In this document: positions 49,157 through 59,877 of the stretch, one piece after another
How positions within the stretch are numbered: position 1 is the first letter of the stretch
Layout of the letters: the number at the start of each line of letters is the position of its first letter
From: Kribbella sindirgiensis
GTDB lineage: Bacteria > Actinomycetota > Actinomycetes > Propionibacteriales > Kribbellaceae
NCBI RefSeq assembly: GCF_004331435.1
Contig: NZ_SJKA01000028.1
Coordinates: forward strand, 1-64,000
Length of the DNA stretch: 64,000 bases
Direction: 5' to 3'
The notes under the pieces: model-generated
What the model was told of the DNA's origin: nothing
Database searches by the model: none
What the model saw: only the letters and a program-made list of their open reading frames with translations
Program-made: the position numbers and the translations under genes

Positions 49157-51583
49157 GTGCGGAAGAGACGATTGGCTGCGGCGGCACTGTTATTGGCGCT
49201 CATACCGATGCAGCAGCAGGCGGACGCTGCCCCCAAGGCTCGAACCGTCACCCTCATCACCGGTGACAAGGTCGTCGTGAAGGGCGACGCCGTGACGGTC
49301 GATCGCCCGGCGGGCCGCGAGAAGATCGGGTTCGAGGTACGCCGTACGCCGGACGAATGGACCGTGATCCCGGTGGACGTCCGCGGCGACGTCGCGACCG
49401 GCAAGCTCGACCGTCGGCTGTTCGATCTCGACGTTCTCCTCCGCGACGGGTACGACGACTCGGCCCGCGGCGACATCCCGCTGATCGTCACCGGCGCTCC
49501 GACCCGGAAACCCGCCGAACTGAAACTGCCGAAGACCACCGCGCCCGGCTTCCTGCGGGCGCGGACAGCCGGCACGAAAGTCTGGCTCGACGCCAAACTC
49601 CACACCTCCCTCGACAAGAGCGTCCCGCAGATCGGCGCCCCGACCGCCTGGAAGGCCGGCTATGCCGGCAAGGGCGTCACCGTCGCCGTCCTCGACAGCG
49701 GTATCGACGCGAACCATCCGGACCTGACCGGCAAGGTCGTCGCCGCGAAGAACTTCACCACCGCCCCGGCGGCGGATGTGTTCGGCCACGGCACGCACGT
49801 CGCCGCCACAGTCGCCGGCCGGGGTGCCGACGGGTACAAGGGCGTCGCTCCGGACGCCACGCTGCTCGACGGCAAGGTCTGCGACGACACCGGCGGTTGC
49901 GCCGAGTCCGACGTACTCGAAGGTATCGAGTGGGCCGTCGCGCAGAAGGCGAAAGTGGTCAACCTCAGCCTCGGCGGATCGCAGGAAGGCGGCCCGCTCG
50001 ACCAGGCCATCGACCGCATCACCCAGCAGACCGGCACCCTGTTCGTCATTGCCGCCGGCAACTTCGGCGTCGTCGAATCGCCCGGTACGGCGGCCTCGGG
50101 GCTGACCGTCGGCGCAGTCGACCGGGACGAGAAGCTGGCCGGCTTCTCCGGCCGCGGCCCGACGGACCAAGGCGCGATCAAGCCCGACGTAACCGCCCCG
50201 GGCGTCGGCATCGTCGCGGCCAGGTCAGCTGCCTCGCACCCTCAGGACCCGGTCGGCGACAAGTACACCCGGATGACCGGCACCTCGATGGCCACTCCCC
50301 ACGTGGCCGGTACCGCGGCCCTTCTCGCCCAGCAGCACCCCAGCTGGAAGGCGACCGAATTGAAGGCCGCGATCACGTCGTCGGCGAAGGCCAACCCCGC
50401 ACTCAAGCCCTACGAGCAGGGCTCCGGCCGTGTCGACGCCGCCCGCGCCGTCCAGCGAACGGTCATTGCCACCACGACCAACGTGTCCTTCGGCAGGGCG
50501 CTGTGGCCGCATGCCGACGACAAGCCTGTCACCAAGGACGTCACCTTCGAGAACACCGCGAGTACGCCCGTCACGCTCAGCCTCCAGGCCGAGCTCAAGA
50601 ACGGCGCCACGGCCGGTGTGCTGCAGCTGAGCACCAACCAGCTGACCGTGCCGGCCAAGGGAAGCGCGTCCGTCAAGGTGACGTCCGAGACCGCGCACGA
50701 CGGACCTGACGGTCTCTACACCGGTCGGCTCACCGCGACCGCGGGCAGCCAGCAGATCGGCGTACCCCTGGTCGTCGACAAGGAGGTCGAGAGCTACAAC
50801 GTCGCGCTGACCGCCCTCGGCCCGGACGGCAAGCCGCTCCCGGCCGATCGCGCGATGCCGTCGCTGCAGAACCTGGACACCTTCGCGTCCGAGGAGCCCG
50901 GCCGGGTGCCCAAAGGCCGGTACGCGCTCGATGTCACGCTGTTCGGTCCTGCGGGCGAGCACTACCGGATCGTCCAGCCCGAGGTCGACGTACGACGCGA
51001 CCTGAAGCTGGTCGTTGACGCACGGAAGGCCAAGCCCGTAACAGTCACGGTGCCTCGCAAGGACGCCCAGACCTTCGTGGTCTTCTTCGGCTACCAGCTC
51101 AAGAACAAGGCCGGCGATTCGGTGCTGACGTTCAACCTAAAGCCGCGCGGCGAGAAGCTGTACCTCGGCCGGATGGGACCCGCCGTCCCGGCTGAGCAGT
51201 TCCAGGGCTTCGTCGCGTCGTACGTCGGTCGCCTCGCCGCGGACGGCACGCTCACCGGCACCCCGTACCTCTACGGCCTGATCGACACGCAACGCGGCCA
51301 CTTCCTCAACGGCCTGCAGCGCAGGGTGTACTCCGATCGCCAGCTGGCACATGTGGTCGTCAAGTACAACGGTCCGGCCGGCGCACAGGAGGACTGGCAA
51401 CTGGTCGGCCGTCAGCCTGGCGTCAACACGCTCCCGATCGGAGCACCGTCCAAGCTCCCGCAGGCGGTGCACCAGTACCTGCAACCTGAGACCGACTGGC
51501 AGCAGGCCCTCGGCGAGGTCAGGCCGGAGCCACGCCAGTACGAGGCAGGAACCACGACGTACGAAACCCTGACGCTCAGGTAG
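49157..51583 (+). CDS. Secreted S8 (subtilisin-family) serine peptidase (808 aa)
   Basis: Signal peptide (RLAAAALLLALIPMQQQADA), a propeptide region (TVTLITGDKVVV... typical of this actinobacterial group), then the catalytic domain with Asp in VAVLDSGIDANHPDLTG, His in VFGHGTHVAATVAG, and Ser in MTGTSMATPHVAGTAALLA. About 370 C-terminal residues form beta-rich domains of unknown role. The GTG at 49157 is preferred to ATG 49139 because AAGGAGAG lies between them at the right distance from the GTG. Its last 8 bases overlap the convergent DeoR gene. Confidence 0.9.
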   Translation: MRKRRLAAAALLLALIPMQQQADAAPKARTVTLITGDKVVVKGDAVTVDRPAGREKIGFEVRRTPDEWTVIPVDVRGDVATGKLDRRLFDLDVLLRDGYDDSARGDIPLIVTGAPTRKPAELKLPKTTAPGFLRARTAGTKVWLDAKLHTSLDKSVPQIGAPTAWKAGYAGKGVTVAVLDSGIDANHPDLTGKVVAAKNFTTAPAADVFGHGTHVAATVAGRGADGYKGVAPDATLLDGKVCDDTGGCAESDVLEGIEWAVAQKAKVVNLSLGGSQEGGPLDQAIDRITQQTGTLFVIAAGNFGVVESPGTAASGLTVGAVDRDEKLAGFSGRGPTDQGAIKPDVTAPGVGIVAARSAASHPQDPVGDKYTRMTGTSMATPHVAGTAALLAQQHPSWKATELKAAITSSAKANPALKPYEQGSGRVDAARAVQRTVIATTTNVSFGRALWPHADDKPVTKDVTFENTASTPVTLSLQAELKNGATAGVLQLSTNQLTVPAKGSASVKVTSETAHDGPDGLYTGRLTATAGSQQIGVPLVVDKEVESYNVALTALGPDGKPLPADRAMPSLQNLDTFASEEPGRVPKGRYALDVTLFGPAGEHYRIVQPEVDVRRDLKLVVDARKAKPVTVTVPRKDAQTFVVFFGYQLKNKAGDSVLTFNLKPRGEKLYLGRMGPAVPAEQFQGFVASYVGRLAADGTLTGTPYLYGLIDTQRGHFLNGLQRRVYSDRQLAHVVVKYNGPAGAQEDWQLVGRQPGVNTLPIGAPSKLPQAVHQYLQPETDWQQALGEVRPEPRQYEAGTTTYETLTLR

Positions 51584-52406
51584 TGGCGTCGGGGGTGATG
51601 AGCTCGACCTCGTTCTCGCGGAGGGCACGGACGAGGTCGGGCGGGGGTGCCGTGTCGGTGACGAAATAGTCGGCGGCCGCGAGGTCGGCCACCTGGGCGA
51701 AGAGACGGCGACCGAACTTGGAGGAGTCGGCCAGGATGGCCACCCGCGCGGCCCGCGAGATCATCTCCCGCATCATCGCCGCGTCGGCGAGGTTGCTGGT
51801 CGTGTATCCACCCTCGACCGAGACCGCCCCGACCCCGATCAGCGCCAGGTCGCAACTGACGTCCAGGTCGGCCCCGCCGGCCGACGGCAAGCTGATGGGG
51901 CCGGTGGTGGTCAGCGAGAGCGTCCGGACCGCACCGCCGAACACATACACCTCGCGGATCGTCGACTCCGGCAGCGCCGGCGGCACGAGCAGGCTGTTGG
52001 TCGCCACGGTGAGGTCGCGGTGGTCGCGGAGATTCCTCGCGACGGCGAGTGTCGTCGTACCACCGTTCATCATGATGACCGAGCCGTCCTTGACCAGGGC
52101 CGCGGCCAGCTTCGCGATCTGCTCCTTCTCGTGTTTCTCGAGCGTGAGCCGGACGTCGACGGTCCGGTCGACCCGGGAGATGCTCGACTGGCTGACCGCT
52201 CCGCCGTAGGTGCGCACGAGGACGCCGTCCGCGCTCAACTGGTCGAGGTCGCGTCGGATCGTGTCGATGGAGACGCCGAAGCGCTCGGCCAGATCGGTGA
52301 CCGTGACCTCGCCGGTCTCGGCGACGTAGGCGGCCAGCTTGGCCTTGCGCCCGGCCGGCAGGCGGCGCTGCCTGTCCTCGTTGTCCACGGCCACAGATCT
52401 TCCCAT
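51576..52406 (-). CDS. DeoR/GlpR-family transcriptional regulator (276 aa)
   Basis: N-terminal DeoR HTH (KLAAYVAETGEVTVTDLAERFGVSIDTIRRDLDQL) and the C-terminal phosphosugar-sensing domain (VIMMNGGTTTLAVARNL, DLALIGVGAVSVEGGYTTS, ILADSSKFGRRLFAQV). DeoR-type repressors usually release DNA on binding a phosphorylated sugar of their pathway, here possibly the kinase or aldolase substrate. Divergent from the sugar operon, with inverted repeats between. ATG at 52406 has no ribosome site; GTG at 52394 or 52388 behind GGAAGA are alternative starts. Confidence 0.88.
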   Translation of the reverse strand: MGRSVAVDNEDRQRRLPAGRKAKLAAYVAETGEVTVTDLAERFGVSIDTIRRDLDQLSADGVLVRTYGGAVSQSSISRVDRTVDVRLTLEKHEKEQIAKLAAALVKDGSVIMMNGGTTTLAVARNLRDHRDLTVATNSLLVPPALPESTIREVYVFGGAVRTLSLTTTGPISLPSAGGADLDVSCDLALIGVGAVSVEGGYTTSNLADAAMMREMISRAARVAILADSSKFGRRLFAQVADLAAADYFVTDTAPPPDLVRALRENEVELITPDATT

Positions 52407-52422
52407 CTTTGCGGTAGTTGCG

Positions 52423-52466
52423 TGCGGTTCTGCGCCCTACTCTCACACAGATGCCGCAGAACTGCA
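52423..52466. promoter_or_regulatory. Inverted repeat in DeoR/sugar-operon divergent region
   Basis: TGCGGTTCTGCG (52423-52434) and CGCAGAACTGCA (52455-52466) are inverted copies (11 of 12 positions) 20 bp apart. They are a candidate DeoR operator close to its own start. The TTCTGC/GCAGAA half-site recurs at 52490-52496. Confidence 0.55.
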
Positions 52467-52482
52467 CGACTCTGCCGTCTTT

Positions 52483-52505
52483 AGCGAGATTCTGCAGCTC
52501 TCGCT
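52483..52505. promoter_or_regulatory. Candidate DeoR operator before sugar ABC operon
   Basis: AGCGAGA-N9-TCTCGCT, perfect 7-bp arms with TTCTGCAGC as spacer, 79 bp before the binding-protein ATG and just ahead of a TTGTAG that could serve as a -35 element. Confidence 0.55.
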
Positions 52506-52584
52506 CTTGTAGGCTGTGTAACCTGCTGTTAACGTGGCGAAATCCTGCAAAGAGCAGTAAGACCTTGACATGAAGGAGGTCGCG

Positions 52585-53895
52585 ATGAGCGGAAGCGGCA
52601 CCCGGGTGCGCAACCGGCTGAGGCAGCTGATCGGGGTGACGGCGGTGACCGCGATGGCCGCCACCGCGGTCGCGTGTGGTTCGGACGGGGGCTCGAACGA
52701 AGAATCCAGCAGCGGCGGGACCGTCACGCTGGAGTTCGCGCAGTGGTGGGCGCCGGAGCTGCCCGAGGGGTCGTTCGACAAGCTCATGACCGAGTTCACC
52801 GCCCAGAACCCGAACATCAAGGTCAAGCTGCTGAGCGGGCCGTACGCCTCCACGAAACAGCAGTTGGTGGCCGGAGCCGCCTCGAAGACGCTGCCCGACG
52901 TGGTCGGCCTGGACGGCGCGTGGGTCAGCGACTTCGCGAAGCAGGGAGCCATCGCCGACCTGACCGAGCTGATGGCCGACGCGAAGTACGACTCCGGCCA
53001 GCTCGCGAGTCAGATCAAGATCAAGGACAAGACCTACATGGTCCCCGTGGTCAACTTCGTGTATCCCCTGTTCGTGAACAACGACCTGCTGAAGAAGGCG
53101 GGCGTCACGACCCCGCCGACCACGCGGACGCAGTTCCTCGAAGCCGCGAAGAAGGTCAGCGCACTCGGCGGGAACGTCAAGGGCTGGGCACTCCCCCTCG
53201 ACACCGCCGTACCGAACGGCGTCCAGAACGACGTGATGTCCTGGCTGTGGGCCTCGGGCGGCAGCATGCTCACCGAGGACGGCAAGGCCAACCTGACCAG
53301 CGACCAGGTGAAGGGCACCGTCGAGTTCGTCAAGAGCCTGAACGACGCCAACGTGATCGCGCCTGGTTCGCTCACGATGAAGGAGCAGGACAAGGTCGAG
53401 AAGTTCACCACCGGTCAGGTCGGCATGGTGATCGACTCCCTGGCGCACATCACGCTGATCAAGAAGAACAACCCCAAGCTCAACTTCACCGTGACCCCGA
53501 TCCCGGCCGAGGACAGCTACACCGGCAAACGCGGTATCCCGTACGCGTCCTGGGGAATCGGCGTCTCGAACTCCTCCAAGCACAAGGCCGAGGCGTTCAA
53601 GCTGGTCGAGTTCCTGATGAGCAAGCAGACGAACGCCCAGCTGAGCACGCTGGCGAACGGGTTCCCCGGCAACAAGACCGCCACGCCGGACTTCACCAAG
53701 AGCGACCCGCTGTTCAAGACGGCGTTCGGCATCTATCAGGCGGGCTATCCGGCCAACGAGTTCGTCGGCCTGCCGAAGTCCGAGGACCTGATGCGCAGCT
53801 TCGACGAGCAGCTTCAGCTCACCCTCACCGGCAAGCAGAGCGTCGACGACACGCTGAAGAAGGCGCAGGAGTCCTGGTCGTCCGATCTGAGCTAG
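52585..53895 (+). CDS. Sugar ABC transporter solute-binding lipoprotein (436 aa)
   Basis: Family 1 solute-binding protein with lipobox AVAC (Cys31) and an early EFAQWWAPELPEGSFDKLM ligand-side block, typical of CUT1 binding proteins. The ATG at 52585 is preferred because AAGGAGG sits just upstream; an ATG 15 bases earlier would place that site inside the gene. First gene of a five-gene operon (binding protein, two permeases, aldolase, kinase) opposite a DeoR regulator. Ligand unknown. Confidence 0.9.
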   Translation: MSGSGTRVRNRLRQLIGVTAVTAMAATAVACGSDGGSNEESSSGGTVTLEFAQWWAPELPEGSFDKLMTEFTAQNPNIKVKLLSGPYASTKQQLVAGAASKTLPDVVGLDGAWVSDFAKQGAIADLTELMADAKYDSGQLASQIKIKDKTYMVPVVNFVYPLFVNNDLLKKAGVTTPPTTRTQFLEAAKKVSALGGNVKGWALPLDTAVPNGVQNDVMSWLWASGGSMLTEDGKANLTSDQVKGTVEFVKSLNDANVIAPGSLTMKEQDKVEKFTTGQVGMVIDSLAHITLIKKNNPKLNFTVTPIPAEDSYTGKRGIPYASWGIGVSNSSKHKAEAFKLVEFLMSKQTNAQLSTLANGFPGNKTATPDFTKSDPLFKTAFGIYQAGYPANEFVGLPKSEDLMRSFDEQLQLTLTGKQSVDDTLKKAQESWSSDLS

Positions 53896-53899
53896 CTCA

Positions 53900-53937
53900 G
53901 TCCGGGGCCGCGGCGGATCGCCGTCGCGGCCCCGGAC
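53900..53937 (+). terminator. Intra-operon hairpin between binding-protein and permease genes
   Basis: GTCCGGGGCCGCGGCG pairs with CGTCGCGGCCCCGGAC (15 of 16 positions) around a 6-base loop, 4 bp after the binding-protein stop and 12 bp before the permease ATG. It probably acts as an attenuator or mRNA 3-prime stabiliser, so the binding protein is made in excess over the membrane parts. Confidence 0.75.
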
Positions 53938-53949
53938 AAGGAGATATCG

Positions 53950-54912
53950 ATGAAACTTGCGAACCTGAATCCCACCGCCGCTCCACCGGACACGAAGGTG
54001 GCATCGCAAACCCCGGCCGCCGCCGGTAGCGGGAAGCTGCGGTTCTTCGCGAGGGGCCTGGTCCCGTACGCCTATCTCTCGCCGACGGTGATCCTGATCT
54101 CGGTGCTGATGATCGTCCCGATCGCGATGGTCGTCAGCTACTCGTTCAAGGACAACGTGATCGTCGAGGAGAACCCGGTCCTCGTCGGTCTCGCCAACTA
54201 CACCAAGGTCCTCACCGACCCCGACTTCCTGGTGGCGCTGAAGAACACGTTCGTCTTCATCACCGTCAGCACCGTCGCCCACCTCGTCCTCGGGCTGACC
54301 TTCGCGCTGATGCTCAACACGTCACTGCTGGGCGGCGTCACGAAGGCGGTCTTCCGGATCATCTACATCCTGCCGTGGCTGTTCACGGTCGCCGTGATCG
54401 CGGTGATCTGGCGCCTGCTGCTGGACCCGTCCGGGGTGGTCAACTACCTCCTGACCACGGTCGGTCGGATGCAGCAGGGGGTGGACTGGCTGTCCGACCC
54501 GGGGACGGCGCTGTGGGCGTTGACCTTCGTCAACATCTGGGCCGGTTTCCCGTTCTTCATGATCAGCATCCTGGCCGGTCTGCAGGGAATCTCCTCGGAC
54601 CTCTACGAAGCCGCGTCCGTGGACGGCGCCGGCGCCGTACGGCAGTTCCTCAATGTCACGATCCCGCAGTTGCGGCCGGTGCTCGTCAGCATGGCCGTGC
54701 TCGATCTCATCTGGACGTCGCAGCAGTTCGCGCTGATCTGGATGACGACCGGCGGCGGCCCGCTGAACGCCACCGAGATGCTCAGCACCTACACCTACAA
54801 GCAGGCCTTCAGCAGCTACGAGTTCGCCACCGCATCGGCCAGCGCGGTCATCGTCCTGCTGCTCTCGCTGGTCCTGGCCTTCTTCTACGTCCGTCTGCAA
54901 AAGGAGAGGTGA
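53950..54912 (+). CDS. Sugar ABC transporter permease, MalF type (320 aa)
   Basis: CUT1 permease: cytoplasmic N-terminal tail, helix AYLSPTVILISVLMIVPIAMV, and EAA loop DLYEAASVDGAGAVRQFLNVT, with six membrane segments in all. AAGGAG lies before the ATG. Works with the MalG-type partner that follows. No ATPase is encoded in the operon, so a shared MsiK-type ATPase is likely. Confidence 0.9.
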   Translation: MKLANLNPTAAPPDTKVASQTPAAAGSGKLRFFARGLVPYAYLSPTVILISVLMIVPIAMVVSYSFKDNVIVEENPVLVGLANYTKVLTDPDFLVALKNTFVFITVSTVAHLVLGLTFALMLNTSLLGGVTKAVFRIIYILPWLFTVAVIAVIWRLLLDPSGVVNYLLTTVGRMQQGVDWLSDPGTALWALTFVNIWAGFPFFMISILAGLQGISSDLYEAASVDGAGAVRQFLNVTIPQLRPVLVSMAVLDLIWTSQQFALIWMTTGGGPLNATEMLSTYTYKQAFSSYEFATASASAVIVLLLSLVLAFFYVRLQKER

Positions 54913-54918
54913 CCGACC

Positions 54919-55761
54919 GTGCACACGCGCAAGAGACGACGCCTCGGCGCGAAGATCGCCGTCTTCACCGGTCTCTGCCTCGGTGCCGCGTTCGCCGGCC
55001 TGCCGGTTCTCTGGATGCTGTCGACCTCGTTCAAGGCCAACGGCGAGGTCTTCCAGGTTCCGCCCCGGCTCGTGACCGAGAACTTCTCCCTCGAGGCCTA
55101 CCGCAGCATCCTCGGCGACCCGGACAAGCTCAGGTTCTTCGTCAACAGCTACGTCGTCGCGCTCTCGGTCACCGCGCTCACGCTGTTCGTGGCGATCCTC
55201 GCGGCCTATGGCTTCAGCCGGTACGAGTTCCCGCTGAAGCGATCCGTCAACGCCGTGATCATCAGCGTCCAGGCGGTGCCGCCGATCACCCTCGTGATCC
55301 CGTACTTCGGTCTGGTCGTGGCGCTCGGCCTGTACAACACCTATCCCGGGCTGATTCTCACCCACATCGTCTTCACCCTGCCGTACGCGATCATCATGAT
55401 GACCGCCTACTTCAACACGCTGCCCAAGGAACTCGACGAATCCGTCAAGGTGGACGGGGCCTCGAGCTGGACGGCGTTGTGGCGGGTCCTGGTGCCGATC
55501 TCGGTGCCGGGGATGATCGCGGTCGGCGTCTACACGTTCATGATCTCGTGGAACGAGTACCTGTTCGCGCTGACGCTCACCCGCACCGACAACATGCGCA
55601 CCGTGCCCATCGGCATCCAGCTGCTGATGGGCCAGCACTCCTACGAGTGGAACCAGATGATGGCGATGAGCATCCTCGGCTCCATCCCGGTGCTCGTGCT
55701 GTTCCTGCTGTTCCAGCGGCGCTTCATCGGAGGCCTCACCTCCGGCGCCGTCAAGGCCTGA
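54919..55761 (+). CDS. Sugar ABC transporter permease, MalG type (280 aa)
   Basis: CUT1 permease: helix IAVFTGLCLGAAFAGLPVLWML, EAA loop ELDESVKVDGASSWTALWRVL, and SWNEYLFALTLTR, all typical. GTG start 6 bp after the previous stop, with AAGGAGAGG overlapping the end of that gene. Completes the membrane heterodimer for an unidentified sugar. Confidence 0.9.
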   Translation: MHTRKRRRLGAKIAVFTGLCLGAAFAGLPVLWMLSTSFKANGEVFQVPPRLVTENFSLEAYRSILGDPDKLRFFVNSYVVALSVTALTLFVAILAAYGFSRYEFPLKRSVNAVIISVQAVPPITLVIPYFGLVVALGLYNTYPGLILTHIVFTLPYAIIMMTAYFNTLPKELDESVKVDGASSWTALWRVLVPISVPGMIAVGVYTFMISWNEYLFALTLTRTDNMRTVPIGIQLLMGQHSYEWNQMMAMSILGSIPVLVLFLLFQRRFIGGLTSGAVKA

Positions 55762-55794
55762 CCACCCGCAACCCCGAGAAGAGAGAGCAGCCAT

Positions 55795-56655
55795 ATGCTG
55801 ACGACCGGCAAGGCGATCCTGGACGTCGCCCACGAGAACAACTTCGCGGTGCCCGCGTTCAACATCAGCGACTACGCGATGTTCAACGGCATCGTCGAGA
55901 TCAGCGAGGAGAAGCACGCCCCGCTGTTCATCGGGATCCATCCCGACGAGGTCAAGCACCTCGGCGTCGACGCGATCGCCGCCATCACGCAACGAGCGCA
56001 CCGCTCGACGGTGCCGATCGCGATTCACTGGGACCACGGTGCGACGTACGAGGAGATGCTGGTCGCGATCCAGGCCGGTTTCACCTCGGTGATGATCGAC
56101 GCGTCACTGCAGTCCTTCGAGGACAACGTCGCGATCTCCCGGAAGGTCGTCGAGACCGCGCACGCGGTCGGCCTGTCGGTCGAGGCGGAGCTCGGCACGA
56201 TCGGCAAGACCGACGACGAGGCCGAGGACGGGAGCGACGCCATCATCTACACCGACCCGGCGGATGCGGTGACGTTCGTCGCGGCCACCGGTGTCGACAG
56301 CCTGGCCGTGGCCATCGGCACCTACCACGGCCTCTACCCGAAGACCCTGAAGCCGGAGCTCAAGCTCGACCTGCTCAAGGAGATCAAGGACCGCGTCCAG
56401 ATCCCGCTCGTCCTGCACGGCGGCTCCGGCAACCCCGACGACGAGATCGCGCTGTCGGTCAAGCTGGGGATCAACAAGATCAACATCTCCAGTGACATCA
56501 AGGTGGCCTACCACGCGAAGATGCGGGAGGTGCTCGCGGACACGGGGTTGCGAGAGCCGCTCAGCATCCAGCCGCCCTGCCTCGAGGCGATGAAGGCCGT
56601 GGCCGCGCACAAGATCGACCTCTTCGAGACGACCGGAAAGGCATCCCTGTACTGA
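55795..56655 (+). CDS. Class II ketose-bisphosphate aldolase, FbaA/GatY/KbaY family (286 aa)
   Basis: Zinc-dependent aldolase: N-terminal TTGKAILDVAHENNFAVPAFN and IAIHWDHGATYEEM (catalytic Asp and zinc His). SVEAELGTIGKTDDE, GTYHGLYPK (second His) and LVLHGGSGNPDDEI (third His and phosphate loop) follow, then NKINISSDI. It splits a ketose 1,6-bisphosphate into DHAP and an aldehyde. Gene context (importer plus sugar kinase) indicates a catabolic pathway rather than central glycolysis. Tagatose, fructose or a related ketose are all possible. Confidence 0.88.
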   Translation: MLTTGKAILDVAHENNFAVPAFNISDYAMFNGIVEISEEKHAPLFIGIHPDEVKHLGVDAIAAITQRAHRSTVPIAIHWDHGATYEEMLVAIQAGFTSVMIDASLQSFEDNVAISRKVVETAHAVGLSVEAELGTIGKTDDEAEDGSDAIIYTDPADAVTFVAATGVDSLAVAIGTYHGLYPKTLKPELKLDLLKEIKDRVQIPLVLHGGSGNPDDEIALSVKLGINKINISSDIKVAYHAKMREVLADTGLREPLSIQPPCLEAMKAVAAHKIDLFETTGKASLY

Positions 56656-56656
56656 T

Positions 56657-57910
<1,254 letters not shown>

Positions 57911-57973
57911 TCCGCAGGTGGTCGTGAAGAGGGCTACGGCGTCACCCAGGCCAGGGAATCCTCCGCCCGCGTC

Positions 57974-58654
57974 CTACGCCTGACCACTGGTTGGCGGCGG
58001 GGCGACGAGGCCGTTCTTGTAGGCGATGACGACGAGTTGGGCCCGGTCTCTGGCGCCGAGTTTGGTCATCGCGCGCTGGATGTGGGTGCGAACGGTGAGC
58101 ACACTCAGGTGGAGGCCGGCGGCGATGTCGTCGTTGGACTTGCCGTCGGCGGCCAGCTTGGTGACTTCGAGTTCGCGGTTGGTCAGGTCAGCGATGCCTG
58201 GCGCGGTTGGGTACGACGGGGCGGGTGCGGCGAGGAACTGCGTGATGAGGGACTTGGTGGCTCCGGGTGAGAGCAGGCTGTCGCCGTGGGCGATCGTGCG
58301 GATGGCGTCGAGGAGAGCGTCGGTGGTCGCGTGCTTTCCGAGGAATCCGCTGGCGCCCGCACGCAGGGCGCGGGCAACGTGTTCGTCGTTCTCGAAGGTG
58401 GTGAGGACGAGCACGCGGGTCGATGCCAGCGCCGGGTCCGCACAGATGGTCTCGGTAGCGGCGAGTCCGTCGGTGCCGGGCATCCGGATGTCCATCACCA
58501 CGACATCGGGTTGGTGAGTCCGGGTCAGCTCGACAGCTTCGGCTCCGTCGGCTGCCTCCGCGACAACCGTGAGGTCCTCGCAGGAGTCGATGAGCAGCCG
58601 GAAGGTCCCACGGAGCAGGGCTTGGTCGTCGGCCAGCAGCACTCGCGTCGTCAT
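57974..58654 (-). CDS. LuxR/NarL-type response regulator (226 aa)
   Basis: Receiver domain with LADDQALLRG, phospho-acceptor Asp in DVVVMDIRMPGTDG, and conserved Thr/Lys (LVLTTFENDEHV, GFLGKHA). A C-terminal LuxR HTH follows (LTNRELEVTKLAADGKSNDDIAAGLHLSVLTVRTHI). It is coupled to the histidine kinase gene by ATGA (58651-58654). Probable target is the MMPL exporter operon it belongs to. Confidence 0.93.
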   Translation of the reverse strand: MTTRVLLADDQALLRGTFRLLIDSCEDLTVVAEAADGAEAVELTRTHQPDVVVMDIRMPGTDGLAATETICADPALASTRVLVLTTFENDEHVARALRAGASGFLGKHATTDALLDAIRTIAHGDSLLSPGATKSLITQFLAAPAPSYPTAPGIADLTNRELEVTKLAADGKSNDDIAAGLHLSVLTVRTHIQRAMTKLGARDRAQLVVIAYKNGLVAPPPTSGQA

Positions 58655-59838
58655 GAGCCCACCGGTGCCTGCAGGTGCAGCGGCAAGGTGGTGACGACCT
58701 CGAACGGTCCACCTCCGGTATCGGTGACCTGAACCCGGCCGCCGACCGCGTTGGCCCGTTCGCGCATCCCGATCAGGCCGTACCCACCGGTGGCCGGCTG
58801 AGCGTCCGCTGCGCCGGCGTTGCTGACCGTGATCGTGAGCGAGGCCGCGCTGTAGGTCATCAGCAGGTAGGCGGTCGACGAGCCGGAATGCTTGGTGGCG
58901 TTGGTCAGTGCCTCCTGGACGATGCGGTACGCCGTGAGATCGACGCTCGGCGGGAGGTCCCGTGGTTCACCCTGGATCTCGACCGTCACCTGCAGGCCGG
59001 CCGCCGCGCACGCGCCGACGAGCTCGGGAAGCTGCGCGAGCCCGGGCGCTGGTTGCAGTGAGTCGGCACCGGAGTCGTCCGTAGCTCGCAGTACGCCGAT
59101 CGTCGCGCGCATCTCGAGCATGACAGTGGACGTGGTCGTCTGAAGATCGGCGAGAAGCTTCCTCGACACATCCGGGCCGGAGTCGAGCAGGTGGGCCGCA
59201 GTGCCGGCCTGAGCGTTCGCGACGGCCATGTGATGCGCGACCACGTCATGCAGGTCACGCGCGATCCGCAAGCGCTCTTCCGCGACCCGCAGTCGTGCCT
59301 CCTCCTCGCGGGTGCGTTCGGCGTAGGCGGCCCGCGCCTGAAGCGCGCGAAGATAGGCGGCCTGCAGCTGCGAACGGCTGCCCAGCGCCAGCGGAAGCAC
59401 GAGCCACAAGGCCGGGCCGATCGCCCGCAGGGCCACCGCCCGATCGAGGGTCGGGCCGACGGCGACGGCCACGACGACGGCGGTCGCGATCGCGCCGTAC
59501 GTCCAGGCCAGGCGGCTCGGGAGCGCGCGGGCCAGCCAGTACAGCGCCACCATGACAGGTGCCAGCACGAGTGGCGTGAGCAGGTAGCCAAGCGTGCCGA
59601 GGGCAACGACACAGGCGGCGGCAACCGCGACGGTGACCCTCGGGAGCCGGCGCGCGCCGAACAGTACGAGGGAGGACACCGCGGCCAACCCGTCAGCGAG
59701 CCACGCGTCGGCGGGGCGCGCGCCGTCGGGGTCGGACAGGTTGACCCCGATGACCGCCGCGCCGACGAGCACCGCGACCGCGATCACTGCGTCGGTCAGC
59801 CAGGGACGGCGTACGACGTACTGCTCCAAACCGGCCAT
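58651..59838 (-). CDS. NarL-system sensor histidine kinase (395 aa)
   Basis: HisKA_3 kinase: four to five N-terminal membrane helices, then the phospho-acceptor His in RIARDLHDVVAHHMAV. The ATPase domain has ALTNATKHSGSS (N box) and GYGLIGMRERANAVGG (G box). There is no large extracellular sensor domain, so it may sense within the membrane. ATG at 59838 has AGGAGG nine bases upstream, and an earlier ATG at 59868 lacks one. It sits 39 bp downstream of the MMPL gene on the same strand. Confidence 0.92.
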   Translation of the reverse strand: MAGLEQYVVRRPWLTDAVIAVAVLVGAAVIGVNLSDPDGARPADAWLADGLAAVSSLVLFGARRLPRVTVAVAAACVVALGTLGYLLTPLVLAPVMVALYWLARALPSRLAWTYGAIATAVVVAVAVGPTLDRAVALRAIGPALWLVLPLALGSRSQLQAAYLRALQARAAYAERTREEEARLRVAEERLRIARDLHDVVAHHMAVANAQAGTAAHLLDSGPDVSRKLLADLQTTTSTVMLEMRATIGVLRATDDSGADSLQPAPGLAQLPELVGACAAAGLQVTVEIQGEPRDLPPSVDLTAYRIVQEALTNATKHSGSSTAYLLMTYSAASLTITVSNAGAADAQPATGGYGLIGMRERANAVGGRVQVTDTGGGPFEVVTTLPLHLQAPVGS

Positions 59839-59877
59839 GTGCTGACGCCTCCTGAGGATCTGTTGCACCAGTGTCCG

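Noticed and set aside
54322..56037. A 571-codon minus-strand open frame
   Set aside because: Antisense to two sugar permeases and the aldolase. The translated sequence is a Glu/Arg/Asp-rich shadow.
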